A stretch of DNA of 39,665 nucleotides from Suillus spraguei (lineage: Eukaryota; Basidiomycota; Agaricomycetes; Boletales; Suillaceae), in NCBI GenBank assembly GCA_016800925.1, contig JABCPU010000548.1:1-39665 (forward strand). Reading direction: 5' to 3'. Positions within the stretch are counted from its first letter, which is position 1; each line of letters starts with the position of its first letter. The position numbers and the translations under genes are program-made. The notes under the pieces are model-generated. The model ran no database searches, was not told the DNA's origin, and saw only the letters and a program-made list of their open reading frames with translations. Shown in pieces: positions 32,487 through 39,665 of this stretch.

Positions 32487-33719
32487 TGTTGCGAACTGGG
32501 GTGGCATCACCAGCGACAGTGAAAAGACACAGCCGGTCTGCTGGGAAGTTTTACTACATTCAAAAGAGAACTAGGACAGTGAGTACACAGAGGATTCCGA
32601 GTACGAGCAAAGTTCTAGTCTAAGAGTTGCAACTCAAAGATGATCAAGAATAATGACTCAGGCTAAGGAGTGGTTAGACTTAGAAACGATTCAGACGACT
32701 TAGGTTGGAGACCTAAGTGAAGGATATTCCAGGTAAAACCCAGTAAGATTAAAGTAAAGTACACAAGCGTAATACAGTGTACTTAAATAAGCCAATATGT
32801 GTGCACAGACCAAGGGAGACTGTCATATACCATACTTCTAATCCCAGATCCGATCGATTCCATTTCCGTCTGGTCCACAGATCCTGTCCAGACCACCCAT
32901 CCGAATGTGCTCACTTCTCGCACCTTAACTCCCTTGTGTATATCTGTGTCTATCTCCTTTCGTCATTCCTCCTGTTTTCAGTATTCCGGCTGTGTATATT
33001 TCCGTCCTGTGTCACTGATCATTACCTGTGTTCATTTCCGATTCATGCTTACTGATCCGCTGTGCATTAACTAATAGACTTCCGTTACACTTCATACATA
33101 GCCCTCGGTCCCGGACTTGTTGATTATCCATCTTAGATACTTACAGTATATAAACCACTTGTAGATCTCCATAGAACCTTAGTTCGAATATCATCTTAGA
33201 TTCTGCTCATTCTGCTTCCTCCGGACTTAAGCACTTTCACTCTAAGTCATCTTCCGAGACTTGGGATTGATCCTATAGTCTATATCTCCGACTCTATCTT
33301 CGGATAGTCTATCTCTGTTAGTTTCTAGTTAGGAATTCATTCTGAAGCTAGTCTTAATCTTTGTTCTACTCCTACGTTCCGGATAACTACGTTCCGGATA
33401 ACCTTACGTATCATATCCGATACCCGGACGTCCGGATCTGTCACGCAACTCCTTCCGGATCTTCGGACGTATAACTTCTCCCTGAAATAAGGGGCATTAC
33501 TCGGGAAAGGGGCACAGTGCATGAACTGAGGCCAAAGCCCTTCAGATCTCTCTACCTTTGAGTACGGTCTTAACAGAGACGTGAGAATGTAAGTGCGTAT
33601 CCTAAGAAGGAAGGCAACTATGGTACAGACACGTTGAGCGTATGAGTCAAGAAGTATGTCACATGATATATAGAGTGAAGACAAGAGGAAAATGAATAGG
33701 GGCACGTACGATTGTAACA
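32487..33719 (-). mobile_element. Solo LTR2 with nested LTR4
   Basis: Plus strand TGTTGCGAACTGGGGTGGCA to CGTACGATTGTAACA, with a perfect 5-bp duplication GCGAG at 32482-32486 and 33720-33724. Net length without LTR4 and one duplication is 473 bp. It lies in the recombinase coding sequence. Confidence 0.95.
32821..33575 (+). mobile_element. Solo LTR4 inside LTR2
   Basis: A 755-bp LTR, TGTCATATACCATACTTCTA to GAGTACGGTCTTAACA, with a perfect 5-bp duplication GAGAC at 32816-32820 and 33576-33580. A TATATAAA box at about 33148 sets the orientation. The second copy is at 18816-19561 in reverse. Confidence 0.95.
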
Positions 33720-34223
33720 GCGAGTGCTTTATCTGAATGTTGGTTAGGTGTCTCCTTGAGCACATCTCTGAATGTCGGATCCTCATAAGCATCATTGCTG
33801 TGTGATTCTTCATCCTGACAGCCAGTAACAGAGGCATGCACCTTCAGCCATTTCTGTCCACAATCGATGTATGAGCTGTAATTCTTCCGCATGCTATTTG
33901 CATACTTATGCTGCTGCTTTGCCCTTTCCTTTATCTTGTCTATGACTGGTAAGGTAGTGTTTCCTGTGGGCTGTGCTCCTTTCCTCCGTTTCTTGGGGCT
34001 CGCTTCACTGGGGTGGACTAGGACTTTATTGCAAGTGTTTTTGGTCCTTCCCATGACTGAGGTGATGGTAGTGTTGTCAAGAGAGTGCAGAGGGGTCCAT
34101 TCCTCAATTTAACTTCAGCCACACCACACTTATCTGACATTTACAGCAGAATTTTCATGTCATTAATTGCTCCGTCCATCAATGGGACAAGAGCCATGTA
34201 TATTAAAGTGTCTCAGAACAAAG

Positions 34224-36987
34224 TCAATCTACAGTAAGGTCAATAACTTCCTGCCCTTCCTCATCAGTGCACACTTTCATTCCCTTACTCAGCTCTGGAT
34301 CCCCAACCTTGCTACTCATATCCTCAACCTCAGACCATAGCATATCTGCCACAGCGGCATACTGTGCTGATAGATGGGGGTGCCAGTCAGGCAATGGATC
34401 TCCTGAGGAAGGTCCTGCAGAAGCGGCGTGTTCATCTGAGTAGTCGATGACATCTTGAGGCGAGGTGAGCTCCATAATGTGAGCTGGGATGGTGACTTTG
34501 CTTTGTGACAGTACCCAGGACTCATCCTCTTCAGAACTCGGATCATTGTCAGCTTGAATACCATCATTAGTAACATCGACAAATGACGGTGCAAATATTG
34601 TGAGGCAGTATACCGGTACGCCCCCTCAGGGTCCTTTCGTTTGTTGATATTAAAGGTGGGCCTTGGGAGCATGCCACCATCATTTTCTTGGAGCTTAAAA
34701 CTTCAAGTTAGCGCCAATGTAGTGAGGGTAGAAAAGGCCCATCTGGCACAGTGCCCGCATGCATGCGGCAGACCAAAAACGGTTCCTAAAATACTTGTGG
34801 ATTTCTGATCCCGTCCAGCCAAGGCAAGTGTGGCAAAATGCAGCAAGATGTGTAAGACTGGGCTGAGTGGGACTGAATTGTGGAAGCAATGATGAACTGG
34901 CACCATTGGACCAAGTAGTGAGTGGATGAAGATAAAGGTCCATAATTTCAACACTGGGAAAGTCAGCAGGGATAGATGCTGCAAGTGCTGGATACTTTCT
35001 CCCCAGAGTACCATCAACTAGGGCGCGGAGGCGATCATGCCAAGTCTCAAGCATGTCTGGAAGCTGTGCAGGTGCCACTGATGTCATGACTCGCATCAGT
35101 GAGTCACTAAGGTCACCTGCAAGCAAAGCATGGCTGACCTGACTGCCGCAGCCTGAAAGTCCTCCCTAGATATGATTTCAGAGGTGCCAGTAGTTGTATA
35201 CATGAAAGAACATACCGGGTTATAGTCACCTCCATGGAGCATGGCCCAAAGGAGGAGATGGGACATCATCAATGGAATTTTTGGGTCATTTGATAGGGCT
35301 CCAGCACAGTAAGCATCGACAATGAACATACCATCTTCATTGTCCATGCTGATCAAGTAGCACAGTCAGAATACTGTACGAGTGTTTGCAATATATGAGA
35401 CTCACAGGTGTAAAAAAATTTCCGCACCAAACAACAAAGTGTCACTATCTTCCATCAACACTGCACTGATCTTCCCTGCTTTTGACAAAAAGGCTAAGTC
35501 TGCTTCAGCCTCACCCTTGGCTTGCACATAACAGTCAGCATGTTGCCACAACACAATGGAAAAAGTGGCCTCACTGTGGCCCATGTGAATCTGAATATCT
35601 GGAGGAGCTCTTGTAACCTTTGTATCAGCCAGTGAGGTGCTGACCGCACATGCTTGTTGCACTTGATTGGAGGGCAGTCCTCCCATCAAAAATGAAGTGG
35701 GTGTGAATAGGCACATTAGCTAGGGCAACAAGTTTGTACATTAGCATCCAAAGTTCTGGGTTTTCGCCTGACTGGGCATGTCTGATGTAATGAACATATT
35801 GGTGCTAGGCTTAAAACCCTATCTTTTGACACTCGTCTCACGTCTATAGGAGTTACCACTTGTCCATGGCCGTCTTACCCCTTTAGCATTACCGGCGGCA
35901 TCCCATGCTTACCGCACACTGTACTGACTGCCGCACCTCATTCCACATACTGATGTCCTTCCATGTCTTTGCCGTGTCCGCATAGCTCCATTTGGTGCGT
36001 TGTTTGTTTTATGTTCGTTATCACTGATTCCACGGAAAGTCTTATTACATGTTGCCTCGTGCCACAGCACCTCGCACTATGTTTACATACAGCGGTTACT
36101 ACACTCGAGCGCTACTGATCTCACCTAGAGTATTCTGACTACATATGATTTAGGATATAAGCACTGCATACCTGCACGATACAGTACCTGATTTTACCCC
36201 ATTGCACATACTATAGGTCAGGATTATTGTCTAGCTCTGGATCTACCCAGTAGTAGACTTAGTCTTTCAAGTTCCTTATCGCTCGTTAATCAATCACGCT
36301 CGTTCTCCATTACCGCTGGACTTTTGACTGTTATTTTGACTGAACTTCTCACGCACCACTACTTTACCGCTGAAAGTACCGCGGCCTTCTTTACTGTTTC
36401 TTTGCACCGTCACAACCTTACTGCTATCACTGATATCATTGCTTGCTCGACACAACTGTTACTGACTATATCTCAACCACGGTAGCACCACTACATACGA
36501 CGCTAGTTCCAGCGGCACTATCACTGACCACGACGCTTCATTCACACATAAGTTTGACTTGAACTTGACCATACTAACAGGCATCCCCCTTTAGGGTCAA
36601 ATGCTCTTGTTTTCACAAGTGAAGCAGACTAGATGGAGCGCAAGACTCACATACTAACTTAGGAGGTAGCTTATCTACAGCCCAGGTTAGCTTGTATCTT
36701 TACACTGAGTCAAAAGGCTGTAGTTTACAGACAGCATAGAGCCAAGCGCTGGTTGAGAAGGATTAGTTCGATGGTGCAGCTCATGCTCAGCCCATGCACC
36801 CGGCATCAATGCCGACCGTCATCAATGAAAGGCCACTTCAGTCTTGCATGTGTCCCTTCAGCCCTTCAAGGGGAACACTGTCAAGGTTTGCCCCTCTGTA
36901 TTGGGGAAACCAACTACAAGGCTAAGGCAAGTCAAATGACACAGAGAAGGTCACCAAACTCACCTTCCATAACTTGGTTATACCCAT
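34224..36987 (-). pseudogene. GEN1/Yen1-like XPG-family nuclease, split by LTR1
   Basis: Starts MGITKLWK at 36987 (the XPG MGIxGLW start), then an intron and VGIDAGCM (a DxS-type metal site region). After LTR1 the frame resumes with SGENPELWMLMYKLVALANV and HTHFIFDG (XPG-N). XPG-I follows as GEAEADLAFLSKAGKISAVL and MEDSDTLLFGAE, holding the acidic active-site residues. Then come SNDPKIPLMMSHLLLWAMLHGGDY (GGDYxxG-type helix-hairpin block), LRALVDGTLGRKYPALAASI and FPSVEIMDLYLHPLTTW, the usual C-terminal half of the GEN1 group. The tail ends EGQEVIDLTVD at 34224. GEN1 proteins cut Holliday junctions and flaps. Stops after VGIDAGCMG are TGA. It lies 170 bp upstream of the recombinase on the same strand. 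Confidence 0.7.
35786..36704 (+). mobile_element. Solo LTR1 copy B, in the GEN1-like gene
   Basis: A 919-bp LTR, TGTAATGAACATATTGGTGC to TTGTATCTTTACA, with a perfect 4-bp duplication CTGA at 35782-35785 and 36705-36708. On the gene strand the target is TCAG just before the exon that opens with CAGTCAGGCGAAAACCC, so it may have landed on a splice acceptor. A GGATATAAGCAC promoter-like box is near 36150. Confidence 0.95.
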
Positions 36988-37128
36988 GATGATGGTAGGG
37001 AAGAAAGATGCATTGAAGCCACTGGAGCTTATATGCAATGCACTTTAGGGGCTGCCACAGCCATGCCAGATAAGCAGTGCACCTGTTCTTTGGGAAAAAC
37101 ATGGCATCTTAGTAAAATATAGAATAGG

Positions 37129-37640
37129 TTGCAGACTTATCGTTTACCTACAACTATGAACGTTAACTCAGGTTTGCTGTTCCTTTTACCTACAACTATA
37201 AATGTCAGCTCGGGTTTGCCATTCTGGTATGAATGTCAACTTGGGTTTGCTGTCCAGTTTACCTACAACTATAAATGTCAGCTCGGGTTTGCCATTTACC
37301 TACAACTATAAACATCAACTCGGGTTTGCTGCCATTCCAGTATGAACGTCAACTCGGGTTTGCCGACCAGTTTACCTACAACTATAAATGTCAGCTTGGG
37401 TTTGCCATTTAATTACAACTATGAACATCAACTCAGGTTTGCCATTCCATGTACCTACAACTATAAACATCAGCTCGGGTTTGCTGCTGTTCCAGTATGA
37501 ATGTCAGCTCGGGTTTTGACCACCATATTTACCTACAACTATGAACATCAACTTGGGTTTGCTGTTCAGTTTACCTATAACTATGAATGTCAGCTCAGGT
37601 TTCTATTGCCCAGTTTACTTACAACTATGAATGTCAGCCA
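37129..37640. repeat. Minisatellite of TTTACCTACAACTATRAAYGT units
   Basis: Units of about 40-70 bp combine TTACCTACAACTATAAATGT with CAGCTCGGGTTTGC. Some carry an inserted CATTCCAGTATGAATGTC. About ten copies, diverged by 5-15% by eye. Frames here are repeat artefacts. Confidence 0.85.
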
Positions 37641-37644
37641 CGAA

Positions 37645-37830
37645 GGATTGACCTGGTGTCACTGTTGATGATTTGGCATCACCAGCAGGCATTGAGGTTG
37701 CTGAATGGATTGACCTGGTGTCACTGTTGGTGATTTGGCACCACCAGCAGGTGTCGAGGTTGCTGAATGGATTGACCTGGTGTCACTGTTGGTTTCGTCA
37801 CATTCTTTGCAGACATCTCCAGAGGAAGGA
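37645..37830. repeat. 62-bp tandem repeat, about 2.4 copies
   Basis: Units start GGATTGACCTGGTGTCACTG at 37645, 37707 and 37769. The third breaks off after GTTGGTTTC. Confidence 0.9.
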
Positions 37831-37975
37831 ATACTGACCTGGTTGAAATATGTTCAACATTCATTGCATTCTTTGTGGATGTCTCCAGGAAAGGAATACG
37901 AAGGAGATATGTTCAACATTCATCGCATTCTTTGCGGACATCTCCAGGAAAGGAATACTGAGCAAGGTGGTTAAA
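37801..37975. repeat. CATTCTTTGYGGAYRTCTCC tandem repeat interrupted by LTR1
   Basis: Three units of about 60 bp (GTTCAACATTCATTGCATTC ... GTCTCCAGGAAAGGAATAC). A further unit follows LTR1 copy C at 38980-39030, so the array was split by that insertion. Confidence 0.85.
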
Positions 37976-38020
37976 AATCACCAAACAAAATATGTAAGGA
38001 AAGACTCACCTTCAGACCGC

Positions 38021-38974
38021 TGTAATGAACATATTGGCGCTGGCCTCGAAACCTTACCTTTTAGCACTCGTCTCACATCTATAGGAGTTACCACTTGTCC
38101 ATGGCCATCTTACCCCTTTAGCATTGCTGGTGGCATCTCACGCTTACCGCACACCATACCAACTGCCACACCACATTCCACGTACCAATGTCCTCCCATG
38201 TCCTTGCTGCGTCTGCATAGCTCCATTTGGTGCATAGCTTGTTTTATGCTCGTTATCACTGATTGCATGGCAAGCCTTATTACATGTTGCCTTGTGCCAC
38301 AGCCGCCTCGCGCTACGTTTACATATGGCGGTTACTGTACTTGAGCGCTACTGATTTCGCCTAACACATTCCAAGTACATATGATTTAGGATATAAGCAC
38401 CGTGTACCCTGCATGATACAGTACCTTATTTTCACCATACTATAGGTCAGGATTAGTGTCTAGCTCTAGATCTACCCAGTAGTGGACTTAGTCTTTAAAG
38501 TTTCTTACCACTCATTAATCAATTTCACTCATTCACCATTACCGCTGGCACACCACTAGATTCTTGACCCCTATTCTGACTGAACTTCACGCTCACAGCT
38601 ACTTTACCACTGAAAGTACTGCGGACTTCTTTACTGTTTCTTTGCACCGCTCGCACCTTACCACTACTGCTGACTTTATCGCTCATTATTGCCCACTCGA
38701 CGCTACATTCACAAGCATTATCTCTACCATGGTAGCACCACTACATACAACGCTAGTCCCGGCGGCATCATCACTGACCGTGGCAACTTACCACTGACTA
38801 CGACGCTACATTCGCTCACTGGTTTGACTTGGATTAGACTATACTGACAGGCATCCCCCTTTAGGGTTGAACGCTCTTGTTTGACAAGTGAAGCAGACTA
38901 GACGGAGCACAAGACCACACATACTAACTTAGGAGGTAGTTTATCTACAGCCCAGGTTAGGTTGTATCTTTACA
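38021..38974 (+). mobile_element. Solo LTR1 copy C, most complete
   Basis: A 954-bp LTR, TGTAATGAACATATTGGCGC to TTGTATCTTTACA. Flanks CCGC and CCAC suggest a 4-bp duplication with one change. A GGATATAAGCACC box lies at about 38391. It serves as the reference copy for the other LTR1 calls. Confidence 0.9.
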
Positions 38975-39215
38975 CCACACTTGTTCAACATTTGTTGCAT
39001 TCTTTGTGGATGTCTTGAGGGAAAGGGATGAAGGACCGCATGTTACTACATAAGTTCGAGCTTGGCCAGCTAAGGTCAAGCTAAGTTGAGATTTGGGTGA
39101 GCTAAGTCAAGAGCTAAGTGAGGACTCACCAGTAAAGGCAGTAAATGCATATATGTGTAAATTTTGGGGCGGCAGCAGCCTGCCACCACATCTACTACAT
39201 TATTAGCTGGAGGAT
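38975..39215. other. Repeat-derived spacer
   Basis: Continues the interrupted tandem repeat to about 39030. Then come GCTAAG(T/G) words (AGCTAAGGTCAAGCTAAGTT, GAGCTAAGTCAAGAGCTAAG). No gene. Confidence 0.5.
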
Positions 39216-39665
39216 TGTTACAATCGTACGTGCCCCTATTCATTTTCTACCTCCTTTACTTTGTATATTACGTAACGTGACTCTGACTCATATGCTCAAC
39301 GCATCTGTACTATAGCTGCCTTCCCTTTTTGGATATGCACTTACATTCTCACGTCTCTCTTGGTCCGTGCGCACATATTGGCCTATTTAAGCACATTGTA
39401 TTACACTTGTATACTTTACTTTAATCCTACTGGGTTTTACCTGGAATATCCTTCGCTTAGGCCTCCAACCTAAGTCATCTTGAATCATCTCTAAGTCTAA
39501 GCACTCCTTAGCCTTAGTCTCTATTCTCGTAGAAACCTCTTAGATCTATCTTTGAGGCTGAACCCTTGATCGTACTCAGAACGCGTTCCTTGTACTTTCA
39601 CCTTGTCCTCTTTTGGACATTGTAGAACTTCCAGCAGACCGTCTGTGTCTTTTCACTGTCGCTGG
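39216..39665 (+). mobile_element. LTR2 running off the right edge
   Basis: Starts TGTTACAATCGTACGTGCCC and matches the reverse complement of the LTR2 copies at 30641 and 32487 to the last base. About 25 bp (GTGATGCCACCCC to TAACA) should remain outside. A CTATTTAAGC box lies at about 39381. It could be solo or the 5' LTR of a full element beyond the window. Confidence 0.9.

Larger units (their letters stand above)
28264..34054 (-). pseudogene. Tyrosine recombinase (Crypton/integrase-like), split by two LTR nests
   Basis: Starts MGRTKNTCNKVLVHPSEAS at 34054. The N-terminal segment (33725-34054) has an IKERAKQQHKYANSMRKNY helix block like the SAM-like core-binding domain of integrases. It continues after the LTR2 nest (SYKCFHENNGQSTCDSIHAA, 32.4 kb). 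After the LTR3 nest come MSKGFMDRILMWVHRCCPSE, ELIKLKRKDLTIDLSKV, FLLNCKGWQWK and DFVFPATGSNGIIHHGEHIS. Near 29.05 kb, HHGRAQ...WMFAPV..WTLARVWWWG replaces the box II HxxRxGGAQ region. RYLLDEL (28.92 kb) carries the nucleophilic Tyr. The tail has 7-aa repeats, then WRYIIQHWTEADPGCGL and ends LIAPEFLEK. It cuts and joins DNA in the family. Stops (for example in the box II block) make it dead. Taking out LTR2 plus one GCGAG, or LTR3 plus one 4-bp flank, restores the frame. Confidence 0.65.

Overview
The window looks like a repeat-rich basidiomycete genome, probably an Agaricomycete mushroom. The evidence is short introns of about 50-58 nt in every gene that could be spliced, a fungal-type FCF1 gene, and relics of families common in mushroom genomes: a HET/TPR protein, an alpha-type kinase, an HNH nuclease, an integrase-core protein, a GEN1-like XPG nuclease and a tyrosine recombinase. 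The species cannot be named from sequence alone.

Layout. 1-3.5 kb: the acidic tail of an unidentified CDS, a diverged satellite array, a GGCCCACC minisatellite and a probable solo LTR. 3.8-10.4 kb: an HNH-nuclease relic cut by a dead, fold-back Tc1 element (4427-5942). Next is a HET/TPR relic cut by a solo LTR (LTR1) that carries an antisense LTR1, which carries an intact Tc1/mariner element (8576-10192, TA duplication, complete DD34E transposase). 10.8-14.0 kb: a hAT relic split by LTR3. 14.1-16.9 kb: an alpha-kinase pseudogene whose in-frame stops are all TGA. 18.2-21.1 kb: an integrase-core pseudogene split by LTR4 plus an LTR1 piece, ending in a pure (GAT)46 run.

21.1-27.6 kb is different: richer in CpG, without recognised transposons, and holding the two best host genes. 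These are FCF1 (minus strand, six exons, 195 aa, with a GC-AG intron directly after the start codon) and a 198-aa protein probably of the chorismate-lyase-like DUF98 group. It also holds a Pif1-like helicase remnant.

27.6-37 kb is again accessory. Two genes lie in tandem on the minus strand: a GEN1/XPG-like nuclease (34.2-37.0 kb) and a tyrosine recombinase (28.3-34.1 kb). Both are broken by solo LTRs, including the three-level nest LTR3 > LTR1 > LTR2 at 29867-32221 and LTR2 > LTR4 at 32487-33719. Most of these have clear target-site duplications, so the order of events can be read. The right end has several minisatellites, another solo LTR1 and the start of an LTR2 that runs off the window.

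No gag, protease, reverse transcriptase or RNase H was recognised between any LTRs, so the LTRs appear to be solo. Names LTR1-LTR5 are local to this annotation. The most system-like feature is the co-oriented pair of recombinase and junction-resolving nuclease. The best mechanistic signals are the CpG-to-TpG decay of the accessory genes and the unusual ends of the intact Tc1 element.
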